Below, piece after piece: positions 1 to 9,414 of a stretch of DNA of 64,000 nt. A model generated the notes under the pieces. It searched no databases. It saw nothing but the letters and a program-made list of their open reading frames with translations, and was not told where the DNA came from. The position numbers and the translations under genes were made by a program. Source of the DNA: Hymenobacter psoromatis (GTDB taxonomy: Bacteria > Bacteroidota > Bacteroidia > Cytophagales > Hymenobacteraceae). The stretch is from assembly GCF_020012125.1 (NCBI RefSeq), contig NZ_JAIFAG010000001.1:310001-374000 (forward strand), read 5' to 3'. Position 1 is the first letter of the stretch; each line of letters starts with the position of its first letter.

Positions 1-1651
1 CCACCACCTTCACATCCTGCCAGAACTCCTTGCGCAGCTTGGCAATTTCGGCCTTAGCGTAGCGCAGGCCCTCGGCGTTGCGGGCCATGCCGCAATATTC
101 CCACATAAGGTGGCCGAGTTTTTTGTGAAACTCATCCGGCGTGCGGTTGCCCTTGATGCTGAGCAGCTGCTCCACGCGGGCCTGCACGCCCGCCTTGGCC
201 TCGGCGAAGGCCGGGTGGTCGGTGGTAACCGGCTTGGGGGGGGTAGCAGCCAGTTGGTCACCAATGGTGTATGGGATAACGAAGTAGCCATCAGCCAAGC
301 CCTGCATGAGCGCCGAAGCACCCAGGCGGTTCGCGCCGTGGTCTGAGAAATTGCACTCGCCGGCCGCATAGAGGCCCGGAATGGTGGTTTGTAGATTGTA
401 GTCTACCCACAGGCCGCCCATTGTGTAGTGCACGGCGGGGTAAATGCGCATGGGCCGCTCGTAGGGGTTCTCGTCGGTAATCTTCTCGTACATCTCGAAG
501 AGGTTACCATATTTCTGACTCACCGCCTCGGCGCTGGTGCGCTTGATTACATCGGCGAAGTCGAGGTATACGGCCAGGCCCGTCGAGCCTACCCCCTTCC
601 CTTCGTCGCACATCTGCTTGGCATTGCGCGAGGCTACGTCGCGCGGCACGAGGTTGCCAAACGCCGGGTACTTGCGCTCCAAGAAATAGTCGCGGTCATC
701 TTCCTGCACGTCCTGGGGCTTGACTTCGTCCTTGCGCACGCGCTCGGCCATTTCCTTGGTTTTGGGCACCCACACCCGGCCGTCGTTGCGCAGCGACTCC
801 GACATCAGCGTCAGCTTCGACTGGTAGTCACCCGATACCGGGATGCAGGTAGGGTGAATCTGGGTGAAGCACGGATTAGCGAAGTATGCGCCCTTCTTGT
901 GGGCGCGCCACGCCGCCGTGGCGTTGCAGTACATCGCGTTAGTACTCAGGTAAAACACGTTACCGTAGCCGCCGGTAGCCAGCACCACAGCGTGACCCGC
1001 GTGGGTCTGCACTTCGCCCGTGATGAGGTTGCGCGTCACGATGCCGCGAGCCTGGCCATCTACTACCACCACGTCGAGCAATTCCGAGCGGGTGTACATC
1101 TTCACTTTGCCGTAGGCAATCTGGCGGCTCAAAGCTGAGTAGGCTCCTAACAGCAACTGCTGCCCGGTCTGGCCGCGGGCGTAGAACGTGCGGCTTACCT
1201 GCGCGCCCCCGAAGGAACGGTTGGCCAACAGCCCGCCGTATTCACGGGCGAAAGGCACGCCCTGGGCCACGCACTGGTCGATAATGCTGACCGACACCTG
1301 GGCCAGGCGGTACACATTGGCTTCGCGCGAGCGGTAGTCGCCCCCCTTAATAGTATCGTAGAACAGCCGGAACACCGAGTCGCCGTCGTTCTGATAGTTC
1401 TTAGCCGCGTTGATGCCGCCCTGCGCCGCGATGGAGTGCGCCCGGCGCGGCGAGTCGTGGTAAGTAAAGGCTTTCACATTGTAGCCCAACTCAGCCAGCG
1501 AGGCCGCCGCCGCCGCGCCCGCCAGCCCGGTGCCCACCACAATCACGTCGTATTTCCGCTTGTTGGCGGGGTTCACGAGCTTGACGTTGAACTTATGCTT
1601 GTCCCATTTCTCAGCCAGGGGGCCTTCGGGCGCTTTGGAATTCAAAACCAT
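1..1651 (-). CDS. sdhA: Succinate dehydrogenase/fumarate reductase flavoprotein subunit, partial
   Basis: This is the catalytic flavoprotein of respiratory complex II, which oxidises succinate to fumarate on the cytoplasmic face of the inner membrane. The visible 550 codons start at ATG 1651. They show an FAD dinucleotide fold ([15 protein letters not shown], residues 35-49), a [12 protein letters not shown] segment whose His72 is the expected covalent FAD ligand, and a substrate-binding FTQIHPT segment. The C-terminal end lies beyond the left window edge, so the gene is truncated by the window and not broken. It follows sdhC in the same direction after 147 bases, as in the sdhCAB order of Bacteroidota; sdhB is expected just outside. 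Confidence 0.97.
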   Translation of the reverse strand, partial: MVLNSKAPEGPLAEKWDKHKFNVKLVNPANKRKYDVIVVGTGLAGAAAAASLAELGYNVKAFTYHDSPRRAHSIAAQGGINAAKNYQNDGDSVFRLFYDTIKGGDYRSREANVYRLAQVSVSIIDQCVAQGVPFAREYGGLLANRSFGGAQVSRTFYARGQTGQQLLLGAYSALSRQIAYGKVKMYTRSELLDVVVVDGQARGIVTRNLITGEVQTHAGHAVVLATGGYGNVFYLSTNAMYCNATAAWRAHKKGAYFANPCFTQIHPTCIPVSGDYQSKLTLMSESLRNDGRVWVPKTKEMAERVRKDEVKPQDVQEDDRDYFLERKYPAFGNLVPRDVASRNAKQMCDEGKGVGSTGLAVYLDFADVIKRTSAEAVSQKYGNLFEMYEKITDENPYERPMRIYPAVHYTMGGLWVDYNLQTTIPGLYAAGECNFSDHGANRLGASALMQGLADGYFVIPYTIGDQLAATPPKPVTTDHPAFAEAKAGVQARVEQLLSIKGNRTPDEFHKKLGHLMWEYCGMARNAEGLRYAKAEIAKLRKEFWQDVKVV

Positions 1652-1798
1652 AGTTGTTGCTGGGCTAATTAGTTGAGGTGCTACTTGAATGGCGATGCGC
1701 TGAAGCGAAAAGGATTTCTGACGTTGAAACAGTTACCGGAATGATTTTTCCCGCTGCTGGTCAGCGCCGCAAGCAAGTAGCACATCAAAAGCAGTCGA

Positions 1799-2536
1799 TT
1801 ACTGAAAGGCTACAGTCAGGTGGTGCAGGATGGCCGGCGCACTGGTAATGAGCGCACCTTTCTCGTTGGTAAAGAAGAGAAAGTAGAGCGGCATCGAAGC
1901 AAAACCGGCTGACACAAGGACAGCGAACGCATAGCCAAAGTTTTTAATTAATGGCATATACTTGCGGTGGTTCAGGCCCAGCGTTTGGAAGCCCGAGCGG
2001 AAGCCGTGCCAGAGGTGGTAGCCCAGGCTGGCCTGCGCTGCCACGTAGAGAATAACGTACCACCACTGGTGAAACGACGACACCACGAGCTTGTACAAAT
2101 CATCGTTGCGGTTGATGTCCGGGTCGAGGGTGCCGAAGCGGGCGCGCCAGAAGAAATTGTACAGATGCACAATCAAAAATACCAGGATGATGGAGCCCAG
2201 AATGCCCATGTTGCGCGAGGTCCACTCCGAATTTTGCTTGGCCTGCCACTGCACGTAGCCGTGGGCGCGGGCGCTCTTGTTGCGCAAGGACAGCATCACG
2301 GCTTCGTAGATGTGGAAGCCGAAGCCTAGCACCAAGCCCCACTCGATGGTGCGGATAACCGGGTTGTGCCCCATAAAATGGGAGTACACATTAAACGCTA
2401 CCCCGTCGTCATTCTTGAAGAGCTGGAAGTTGCCGATGAGGTGCACCACCAGGAACGTGCAGAGAAACAGCCCGGTGAGCGACATAACAATCTTGCGCCC
2501 GATGCTGCTGGTGAAGGTTTTTGTAAACCAATTCAT
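1799..2536 (-). CDS. sdhC: Succinate dehydrogenase cytochrome b subunit
   Basis: A 245-residue membrane anchor of complex II. It binds heme and passes electrons to menaquinone. The sequence begins MNWFTKTFTSSIGRKIVMS and continues with about five hydrophobic helices carrying spaced histidines (HLIGNF, HIYEA, HLWHGF), as in the single-subunit b558-type anchors of Bacteroidota and Bacillus. It is the first gene of a leftward sdhC-sdhA operon. A TACCTTTG promoter element lies 38 bases before the ATG. Family length and synteny agree. Confidence 0.96.
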   Translation of the reverse strand: MNWFTKTFTSSIGRKIVMSLTGLFLCTFLVVHLIGNFQLFKNDDGVAFNVYSHFMGHNPVIRTIEWGLVLGFGFHIYEAVMLSLRNKSARAHGYVQWQAKQNSEWTSRNMGILGSIILVFLIVHLYNFFWRARFGTLDPDINRNDDLYKLVVSSFHQWWYVILYVAAQASLGYHLWHGFRSGFQTLGLNHRKYMPLIKNFGYAFAVLVSAGFASMPLYFLFFTNEKGALITSAPAILHHLTVAFQ

Positions 2537-2573
2537 AAAGTTTTCAGTCGAAAAAGTGACCGTTTGTGCTGCC

Positions 2574-2581
2574 CAAAGGTA
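2574..2581 (-). promoter_or_regulatory. -7 promoter element of sdhC
   Basis: TACCTTTG on the minus strand matches the Bacteroidota sigma-70 -7 consensus TAnnTTTG. It sits in the divergent gap before sdhC with a leader of about 30 bases. No convincing -33 TTG was assigned. Confidence 0.5.
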
Positions 2582-2820
2582 GGGCCGCTACCGGCTCTGC
2601 CCCAAGCCGGGCAAGTGAATGAGTGCTATTTAGAAGGATTAAAACCAAGCCTAAAATCCCTTGGCCTACCCCGTGAATCAATCCAGCAAAAACGCCGTTA
2701 GCCGATTTGCTACGTACCTTCCTCAACCAAAGGGGTCCGAAAAAAGTTGGGTGATACGACAGGCTATTTGGGGAGCTTTGGGCAGGGGGTAGCAAAATCA
2801 ATTTTCAACGCTGGTAGATT

Positions 2821-5733
2821 ATGCGCTTTTTTTTATCTTTTGCCAAGAATAGCCGGCGCGCCACTTGGCTGCTGGCCCTGTTGCTGGTCGGGCTGGGCTG
2901 GTTGCGACCCGAGGTAGCCCAGGCCACGCACATCCGCGCCGGCGATATTCAATCCAAGGTGGACAGTATCACGGGTAACCCGAATCATATCCTTTTCAGG
3001 CTGACGATTTACCGGGATAAGAACGGTATCGACCAAACACTTGCAGATACAAACATATTTTTTGGTGATGGTACGACGCTAAACGGTGGGGATAAAGATG
3101 CTTCCGGCCAGCCCTTGATGACCCGCAGGACGGACGTTGCGCGTTCGACAGTTGACACCGACGTATATCTCTTTGAGTTTGACCACTTTTTTTCAGGAGC
3201 AGGTTTATACCATGTAAGCTTTATTGGCGAAAACCGCAATGCAAACATTGTGAATATGGCCAATTCGGTTAACACGTCTTTCTATGTCCAATCAGATGTA
3301 ACCATTAATTCGGCGTATGGACTAAACCATTCGCCCGTGCTTTTGGCTCCGGCATTGGATAAGGCCGCTACAGAGCAGGTGTTTTTGCATAACCCCGCGG
3401 CGTATGATGCTGATGGCGACTCGCTATCCTTCAAGCTACGCACCTGCCAACAAGTATTAGGTGGCGCACCCGCTGCTAAGAGCAATAAGAACGTAGCCGT
3501 TCCGGTAGACTGTAGTAACTACACGTATCCTGATAATCAAGCGCTCGCACCCGGTGCCAAGCAGGTGCCTTATACCGGCGTACCGGCCGGCGACCCCACC
3601 AAGAATGCCATTCTGGTGCAGGACGTGCATACTGGCCAGATTACCTGGAACGCCCCGGCGCGGGCGGGCATCTACAATATTGCCTTCACAGTGGAGGAGT
3701 GGCGGCGCACGGCCAATGGCTTCCGGCAGATTGGCTCAGTTATCCGCGACATGCAGATTATCGTGTCGCCCACCGATAATCTGCCGCCCATGCTCACGGC
3801 GCCGCCCGACGTGTGCGTGGTGGCCAACCAACCCGTGACGCTGCGCATCTCGGCTACCGACGGCTCGGCCCCTGGCGCGGCGGCCCCTACCCCCATCACG
3901 CTGTTTGCCTACAGCGGCGTACTGCCACCCACGGCTTCCAACCCGGCCGCCTTCGTGAAGAACACGACAAGCACCACTTCGACCGGCACCTTTACCTGGA
4001 CGCCCGATTGCAGCCGGGTGTCGAACCAGCCCTATTTGGTGGTGTTTAAGGCGCAGGATAGTCCGCCCAACCCCAACGTGACAACGCCGATTCTCATTGA
4101 TGAGAAAACGGTGCGCATTACGGTGGTAGGGCCGCCGCCGCAAAACGTGCGCGCCGTGGCCGCCAGCAGCTCAGCGGGCCTCGTGAGCCTCGTGACCTGG
4201 GACCGCTACAGCTGCCAGAATGCCAAAAACCTGCTGATTTTCCGGCGCGAGGGCTGCTACAACTACACGCCCGGCCCCTGTGATACGGGCTTACCCGCCG
4301 GCTCGGGCTACGTGCAGGTGGGCTCGGTGCCGCCCACGGCTACCACCTTCACCGACGATAACGCGGGCAAGGGCCTGACGCGGGGCAAAGCTTACAGCTA
4401 CCGCGTGTACGCGATGTTTCCGCTGCCTTCGGGCGGGGCCAGCATCGTCTCGAACGAGGCGTGCCTGACCTTTAGCGGGCGCTCGGCAGTGCTCACCAAT
4501 GTGGACGTGAACACGACCGACGCCACCACCGGCCAGATTACGGTGAAGTGGACCCAGCCGCGCGCCGACAACGCCGGCACGTTTGGCGCGCCCTATGGCT
4601 ACCGCCTCAGCCGCAGCATTGGAGCCGGCGCGCCCGCCCTGGTGGCCACGCTGACCAACCTCACCGATACCACCTACGTGGACCGGGGCCTGAATACCAC
4701 GGCCAGCCAGTATACCTACACGCTGGCCTTCTTCAACACCGACCGCAGCACCGGCACGGCGGTGGAGAAGAGCGAAACCTCGCCGACCGCCACCAGCGTG
4801 CGCGCCAGCCTCGTGCCCGACGGCATTGCCAAGACCATCACCGTGAACTGGGCCTACACCGTGCCCTGGGATAACAGCCAGCAGCCCTCGCGCATCTACC
4901 GCCAGGATACGCCCACCGGCACCTTCAACCAGATTGCGACCGTAACGCCGAGCGCTACCAGCGGTACCTACGTGGACCGCGCCGTAGTAGCCGGCCAGCA
5001 GTACTGCTACTACGTGCAGACGACCGGGCAGTATGCAGGCGTCCCATACCTGCTCAACCTGCTGAACAACAGTCAGCAAGTGTGCACCACGCTGCAAGAA
5101 GTGCCCTGCACGCCGGTGCTGAGCGTGCAGCCGCTCAACTGCGACAGCCTGGCCAATCTGCCGTCCTACCCCGCCCCCGGCCAGCTATACCAGAATAACC
5201 TGCGCTGGACCGTGGGCAACACGCCCGCCGGCTGCGCCACCAACGCGGTGTATTACCGCTTGTTCCGCGGGACCACCCAGGCGGGGCCCTTCGTGCTGAT
5301 TGACTCTACGACCCAGCTCACGTACAGCGACCGCAACTTGCCCCAGCCTACCAGCTGCTACCAGGTGCAGGCCGTGGCAGCTAGCGGCCAGCGCAGCGGC
5401 CTCAGCAACATCGCGTGCCAGAACGACTGCGTGTTCTTCCTGCTCCCCAACATCTTTACGCCCAACGGCGATGGGGTGAATGAGGTGTTCCGCCCCAAAA
5501 CGAGCAGCCCGATTACCACGACGCACATCCAGATTTTCAACCGCTGGGGCGTAAAGGTGTACGAGAGCAGCGCCGACCCCTACATCAACTGGACGGGTGG
5601 CGGCGTGGCCGGCGAAAGCACCAGTAGCGGCCTGGTTTCCAACGGCGTTTACTACTACCTGGCCGAAGTGCAGTTTGCCGATGCCGCCAAAACCAAGCGC
5701 ACCTACAAGGGCTGGGTAGAGGTTGTCAGGTAA
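2821..5733 (+). CDS. Large secreted protein with T9SS type B sorting domain
   Basis: A 970-residue secreted protein. An N-terminal signal peptide (hydrophobic WLLALLLVGLGWL, cleavage near AQA-THI) is followed by the HIRAGDI start typical of gliding-motility-associated proteins. Several fibronectin-III/Ig-like beta domains with Cys pairs come next. The C-terminus (about residues 875-970) reads NIFTPNGDGVNEVF, IFNRWGVKVYESS, NGVYYYLAEV and KGWVEVVR, the CHU_C/type B signal recognised by the type IX secretion system. Known family members are exported across the outer membrane and anchored or released; the ligand is unknown. A strong terminator follows. A second protein with the same sorting domain ends at 23008. 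Confidence 0.93.
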   Translation: MRFFLSFAKNSRRATWLLALLLVGLGWLRPEVAQATHIRAGDIQSKVDSITGNPNHILFRLTIYRDKNGIDQTLADTNIFFGDGTTLNGGDKDASGQPLMTRRTDVARSTVDTDVYLFEFDHFFSGAGLYHVSFIGENRNANIVNMANSVNTSFYVQSDVTINSAYGLNHSPVLLAPALDKAATEQVFLHNPAAYDADGDSLSFKLRTCQQVLGGAPAAKSNKNVAVPVDCSNYTYPDNQALAPGAKQVPYTGVPAGDPTKNAILVQDVHTGQITWNAPARAGIYNIAFTVEEWRRTANGFRQIGSVIRDMQIIVSPTDNLPPMLTAPPDVCVVANQPVTLRISATDGSAPGAAAPTPITLFAYSGVLPPTASNPAAFVKNTTSTTSTGTFTWTPDCSRVSNQPYLVVFKAQDSPPNPNVTTPILIDEKTVRITVVGPPPQNVRAVAASSSAGLVSLVTWDRYSCQNAKNLLIFRREGCYNYTPGPCDTGLPAGSGYVQVGSVPPTATTFTDDNAGKGLTRGKAYSYRVYAMFPLPSGGASIVSNEACLTFSGRSAVLTNVDVNTTDATTGQITVKWTQPRADNAGTFGAPYGYRLSRSIGAGAPALVATLTNLTDTTYVDRGLNTTASQYTYTLAFFNTDRSTGTAVEKSETSPTATSVRASLVPDGIAKTITVNWAYTVPWDNSQQPSRIYRQDTPTGTFNQIATVTPSATSGTYVDRAVVAGQQYCYYVQTTGQYAGVPYLLNLLNNSQQVCTTLQEVPCTPVLSVQPLNCDSLANLPSYPAPGQLYQNNLRWTVGNTPAGCATNAVYYRLFRGTTQAGPFVLIDSTTQLTYSDRNLPQPTSCYQVQAVAASGQRSGLSNIACQNDCVFFLLPNIFTPNGDGVNEVFRPKTSSPITTTHIQIFNRWGVKVYESSADPYINWTGGGVAGESTSSGLVSNGVYYYLAEVQFADAAKTKRTYKGWVEVVR

Positions 5734-5774
5734 AGTAGGGTAGGCTTCCGCCTATTGTTTTCAGTTTGTCTTTT

Positions 5775-5806
5775 AAAAAGCCGCTCCTCATCGGGGCGGC
5801 TTTTTT
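5775..5806 (+). terminator. Intrinsic terminator after the T9SS protein
   Basis: A 10-bp stem AAAAAGCCGC/GCGGCTTTTT encloses a short loop and runs into a T tract, 42 bases after the stop codon. The A-rich left arm means it could also act on the opposite strand, although no convergent gene is present. Confidence 0.88.
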
Positions 5807-5829
5807 GTCTTTATTTTGCCCGGATAACG

Positions 5830-5892
5830 GGTTCCTGGTTTCTGATTTCTCGTCTGAGAGACAACGAGAAACAAGGAACCACTAACACAGAA
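5830..5892 (+). repeat. Degenerate 7-base tandem repeat before fabD
   Basis: About nine successive 7-base units fill the fabD leader (for example GGTTCCT then GGTTTCT). The second half is roughly the reverse complement of the first, so the tract can also fold. The last unit ends five bases before the TTG start codon. It belongs to a set of nine such tracts in this window. Confidence 0.7.
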
Positions 5893-5897
5893 CGATT

Positions 5898-6794
5898 TTG
5901 ACTCCTTCCAACGCTGGCCTGACGGCCGTACTCTTTCCCGGCCAGGGCTCGCAGTTTCCGGGCATGGCCCGCGAGCTATACGCGCAGAGCGAAGCCGCCC
6001 GCGCCCTGCTCAATCAGGCCAACGACCTGCTGAGGTTTGACCTCACTAAGTTAATGTTCGAGGGTAGCGAAGAAGATTTGCGCCGCACCGACGTTACTCA
6101 GCCCGCCGTGTTCGTGCATTCGGTGGCGCAGTTCGTGGCCCGGTCGGGTGGGCTGCCCGCGATGGTGGCCGGCCACTCGTTGGGCGAGTTTTCGGCGCTG
6201 GTGGCGGCGGGCGTGCTTTCTTTCGCCGATGCCCTACCCCTGGTAGCACGCCGCGCCCAGGCCATGCAGGCCGCCTGCCAGGAGCAGCCCGGCACGATGG
6301 CCGCCATCCTGGGCCTGCCCGATGAGGCCGTGGAGCAAGGCTGCGCCCAGGTAACGGCCGGCGGCGACGTGGTAGTGGCCGCCAACTACAACTGCCCCGG
6401 CCAGCTCGTCATTTCGGGCACGGTGGCCGGCATCACCAAAGCCTGCGAGGTGCTGAAAGCCGCTGGGGCCAAGCGCGCCCTACCCCTGCCGGTGGGCGGG
6501 GCCTTCCACTCACCCTTGATGCAGTCGGCCCAGGCAGCCCTGGCCGAGGCCATCGAGCGCACGGCCTTCCGGCCCGCCCGCTGCCCCGTGTACCAGAACG
6601 TGGACGCCGCTCCCCACCGCGACCCGGCTAAAATCAAAGCCAACCTGCTGGCTCAGCTCACGGCTCCCGTCCGCTGGACGCAAAGCGTGCGGGCCATGTT
6701 TGCCGACGGCGCGACGCACTTTGTGGAATGTGGCCCCGGCAAGGTATTGCAGGGCTTGGTCAAGAAGATTGAGCCCGCGGCCATTCTGGAATAA
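5898..6794 (+). CDS. fabD: Malonyl-CoA:ACP transacylase
   Basis: FabD moves malonyl from CoA to acyl-carrier protein and so supplies the extender unit for fatty-acid synthesis in the cytoplasm. The 298 residues show GQGSQ (15-19), the nucleophile elbow GHSLGEF with Ser94, and the catalytic His204 in GAFHSPLM; the length is normal. The start is a TTG at 5898, because the reading frame has no upstream ATG and the protein aligns from the first strand (AVLFPGQGSQ). A 7-base repeat tract occupies the leader. It converges with folK, with only 19 bases between the stops. Confidence 0.97.
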   Translation: MTPSNAGLTAVLFPGQGSQFPGMARELYAQSEAARALLNQANDLLRFDLTKLMFEGSEEDLRRTDVTQPAVFVHSVAQFVARSGGLPAMVAGHSLGEFSALVAAGVLSFADALPLVARRAQAMQAACQEQPGTMAAILGLPDEAVEQGCAQVTAGGDVVVAANYNCPGQLVISGTVAGITKACEVLKAAGAKRALPLPVGGAFHSPLMQSAQAALAEAIERTAFRPARCPVYQNVDAAPHRDPAKIKANLLAQLTAPVRWTQSVRAMFADGATHFVECGPGKVLQGLVKKIEPAAILE

Positions 6795-6813
6795 AAAGGG
6801 GTAGCTGGCCTAG

Positions 6814-7305
6814 CTAACTACCTTCCATCTTATTGACCTTCAGCTCGTCCGGGCACTCCGCCAGCAGCTCGGCCACGGTGCGGCTCAGCTGCGGGTGCAC
6901 CAGCTGCGGAGCCAGCTCGGCTAGCGGCACGAGGGCAAAGCGTCGAAAGGGCAGTGCCGGGTGCGGCACGGTGAGCGTGGGGATAGTGATTATTTCCGAC
7001 CCAAAAAGCAGCACGTCCACGTCCAGGGTGCGGGCTCCCCAGCGCACGCGCCGCTCGCGGCCCTGCCGCAGCTCGGCGGCCTGGCAGGCCGCCAGTAGGG
7101 CCGGGGCATCCAGCGAGGTTTCGAGGGCCACTACCTGGTTTAGAAAATCGGGCTGGTCCTCCACGCCCCAGGCGGCGGTTTCATAGAGGGCCGAGGCGGC
7201 TACCACATGCCCGGCCGCGCCGGCCAGGTCGGTGCGGGCTCGCGCCAGGCGGGCGGCGCGGTCGCCCAGATTGCTGCCCAGCAGCAGGTAAGCCAGAGTA
7301 GTCAA
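6814..7305 (-). CDS. folK: 6-hydroxymethyl-7,8-dihydropterin pyrophosphokinase
   Basis: FolK transfers pyrophosphate from ATP to hydroxymethyl-dihydropterin in folate synthesis. The 163-residue protein has LGSNLGDR (9-16) and the signature RWGARTLDVDVLLF with Asp95 and Asp97, the Mg-binding pair. The start is TTG 7305, as no ATG fits the conserved N-terminus. The C-terminal tail (ELKVNKMEGS) is variable in the family. The bases before the start form a 7-base repeat tract. Confidence 0.95.
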   Translation of the reverse strand: MTTLAYLLLGSNLGDRAARLARARTDLAGAAGHVVAASALYETAAWGVEDQPDFLNQVVALETSLDAPALLAACQAAELRQGRERRVRWGARTLDVDVLLFGSEIITIPTLTVPHPALPFRRFALVPLAELAPQLVHPQLSRTVAELLAECPDELKVNKMEGS

Positions 7306-7333
7306 GTGGAAATTTAGTATTTGGAATGAGGAA
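7306..7333 (-). repeat. Degenerate 7-base tandem repeat before folK
   Basis: Four units of 7 bases (for example TTTGGAA then TGAGGAA on the plus strand) directly abut the folK start codon. It is short, so it is recognised mainly by analogy with the longer tracts at 28184 and 22907. Confidence 0.45.
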
Positions 7334-7350
7334 TTTCCTTCGCTTCAAAG

Positions 7351-8211
7351 CTAATTCCACATTTCTTCGAAGAAAGCGGAGGTGCGCTCGGCGATGAGCT
7401 GCGCCGGGGGGGGTAGGGCCGGGCCGGCCCACGGGTGCGCGCCGCCAAACATGTGGCCCGCCCCCGGCACCACTAGCACTTCGGCAGCGGGCTGGCCGGC
7501 GTGCAGTTGGTACACGGCCGCCAGCGGCACCGTCTCGTCCTCGTCGCCGTGAATGAGCAGCAGCGGCTGGCGCAGGCCCGGCACCAGGGCCGGCAAATCG
7601 AGCCGGGCCCGGTGGGCGAAGAAATTTTCGGCCAGCTGGTAGTACAGCGGCATTTGCTGGCCGGTGCGGGCGTTGGGCACGTAGAGTACGCCCTCGCGCT
7701 GCCATTGCGCCACCACGTCGGCGGGCCAGCGGGGGTGCAGGTCGGCCACGGCGGCCCAGGTAGCCACGGCCGCCACGCGCGGGTCTTCGGCAGCCTTGAG
7801 CAGCACGAGCGCGCCACCGCGGCTGTGGCCCACCAGGTAGAGGCGGCGCAGGTCGAGGCCAGCGGCGGGCAGGGGGGTAGCCCCCGGTGTGTGCAGCGCG
7901 TCCAGCAGCTGGCCCAGGTCGTCCAGCTCCAGGCTGAAGTTATTCTGGCCGAAGGCTTCCAGGTCTTCCAAATCGCCGGTACCACCCACCACCACACCAT
8001 TATGCGAGAGGTTGAGCTTGATGAATACGAAGCCTTTTTCGGCAAAAAACCGGGCCAGCAGCCCAAAATGGCCCCAATCCTTGAACCCCTTAAAGCCGTG
8101 CACGAACACGATAATAGGCTGCGGCTGCCCGGTGGACTGGTAGGTGGCATCGGCGGCAAAAGGGCGGCCGTGGGCGCGGCCAACTAGCGTGAACTCGACG
8201 GTACGGAGCAT
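7351..8211 (-). CDS. Alpha/beta hydrolase family protein
   Basis: A 286-residue cytoplasmic alpha/beta hydrolase. It shows the oxyanion segment VFVHGFKGFKDWG, the nucleophile elbow GHSRGG with Ser, a late acid in HGDEDETVP and the catalytic His in GAGHMFGG. These proteins cleave esters or peptides; the substrate is not evident. ATG 8211 was preferred to a start at 8271, because the longer form would overlap the divergent prenyltransferase gene and adds an Arg/Tyr-rich tail with no homology. Confidence 0.9.
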   Translation of the reverse strand: MLRTVEFTLVGRAHGRPFAADATYQSTGQPQPIIVFVHGFKGFKDWGHFGLLARFFAEKGFVFIKLNLSHNGVVVGGTGDLEDLEAFGQNNFSLELDDLGQLLDALHTPGATPLPAAGLDLRRLYLVGHSRGGALVLLKAAEDPRVAAVATWAAVADLHPRWPADVVAQWQREGVLYVPNARTGQQMPLYYQLAENFFAHRARLDLPALVPGLRQPLLLIHGDEDETVPLAAVYQLHAGQPAAEVLVVPGAGHMFGGAHPWAGPALPPPAQLIAERTSAFFEEMWN

Positions 8212-8269
8212 GGGGCGAAGGTAGCGCAGACGGCGTAATCCGCGCTGCTGGCCGTAATATTGCCTCCGC

Positions 8270-9259
8270 ATGGCAAATCCGCTCGACCAGATTCAGGCTC
8301 CCATCGCGGTCGAAATGGCCGAGTTTGAAGTAAAATTTCGGCAGTCGATGCGAACCAAGGTGTTGCTGCTCGACAAGATAATGGGCTACATCGTGCGCCG
8401 CAAGGGCAAGCAGGTGCGGCCCATGTTCGTGTTCCTGACCGCCCGCGCCACCGCCGCCGACCCCACCGCCCCGCTGCCCGAAGCCGTTTCCCGCGGCGCG
8501 GCCCTCATCGAGCTGCTGCACACCGCCACCCTGGTGCACGACGACGTGGTGGACGAGAGTAACTACCGCCGGGGCTTTTTTTCCATCAACGCGCTCTGGA
8601 AGAATAAGATAGCCGTGCTCGTAGGCGACTATCTCTTGAGCCGTGGCCTCTTATTATCCCTCGAAAACGACGACTTTGACCTGCTCAAAATTGTGAGCAA
8701 CGCTGTGAAAGAGCTGAGCGAAGGCGAGCTACTGCAAATTGAGAAAGCCCGCCGCCTCGACATTACGGAAGAGGTTTATTTCGACATTATTCGCCAAAAA
8801 ACGGCCTCGCTCATCGCCTCCTGCACGGCCGTGGGCGCGGCGGCGGCTGGTGCCGACAAGGCCACCATCGAGCGCGCCCGGCTCTTTGGCGAGAAAGTGG
8901 GCATGGCGTTTCAAATAAAAGACGACCTTTTTGACTACGGCACGGCCGAAATCGGCAAGCCGGTGGGCATCGACATCAAGGAAAAAAAGATGACCCTACC
9001 CCTCATCTACGCCTTGCAGCAGGCCAGCTGGCTTGATAAGCGCCGCGTTATCTACAACGTGAAAAATAACGCCGGCCACCGCGACCGCGTGCAGCAGGTC
9101 ATCGACTTCGTGAAGCAGTCGGGCGGCCTCACCTACGCCATCCAGACGATGGAGCGCTACCGCGACGAGGCCCTGGTAATCCTGCGCGAATTCCCAGCAT
9201 CGGAGGCGCGCAACTCGCTGGAAATGTTGATTAACTACACCATAGAAAGAGAGAAGTAG
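8270..9259 (+). CDS. Polyprenyl (menaquinone side-chain) diphosphate synthase
   Basis: A 329-residue trans-prenyltransferase that chains isopentenyl diphosphate units for menaquinone. The first Asp-rich motif DDVVD is at 91-95 and the second, DDLFD, at 218-222. The GKQVRP and KKMTLPLIY segments are also typical. The small residues before the first motif suggest a long product, but chain length cannot be read with certainty. It diverges from the alpha/beta hydrolase with a 58-base gap. Its 3' end is followed by a large inverted repeat. Confidence 0.94.
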   Translation: MANPLDQIQAPIAVEMAEFEVKFRQSMRTKVLLLDKIMGYIVRRKGKQVRPMFVFLTARATAADPTAPLPEAVSRGAALIELLHTATLVHDDVVDESNYRRGFFSINALWKNKIAVLVGDYLLSRGLLLSLENDDFDLLKIVSNAVKELSEGELLQIEKARRLDITEEVYFDIIRQKTASLIASCTAVGAAAAGADKATIERARLFGEKVGMAFQIKDDLFDYGTAEIGKPVGIDIKEKKMTLPLIYALQQASWLDKRRVIYNVKNNAGHRDRVQQVIDFVKQSGGLTYAIQTMERYRDEALVILREFPASEARNSLEMLINYTIEREK

Positions 9260-9268
9260 CCTCCGCTT

Positions 9269-9411
9269 CGTCTGTCCTTGCGCGCATGTTGCGCATCAAG
9301 CAAGGACGAAGCAATCGCATCCAAATGGTAGCAGAACAAGCAATGCGGGTGTCGTTCGAGTACGATTGCCGCGTCCTTGTTTGATGCGCAACATGCGCGC
9401 AAGGACAGACG
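9269..9411. repeat. Nested composite palindrome between convergent genes
   Basis: The arms 9269-9308 and 9372-9411 are 40 bases each and reverse-complementary with one mismatch. Each arm itself contains a GTCCTTGC...GCAAGGAC hairpin (family A). The core 9309-9371 carries GCAATCG ends and a stretch related to the palindrome at 62643 (family B). It fills the whole space between the convergent polyprenyl synthase and M23 genes and probably also ends transcription from both sides. Confidence 0.9.
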
Positions 9412-9414
9412 ATT

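Noticed and set aside
2544..2801. 85-residue leftward frame in the sdhC/T9SS gap
   Set aside because: Overlaps the sdhC promoter element and shows no domain.
4291..5097. 268-residue antisense frame within the T9SS protein
   Set aside because: High GC leaves long antisense frames open; composition is His/Arg/Gly nonsense with no motif.
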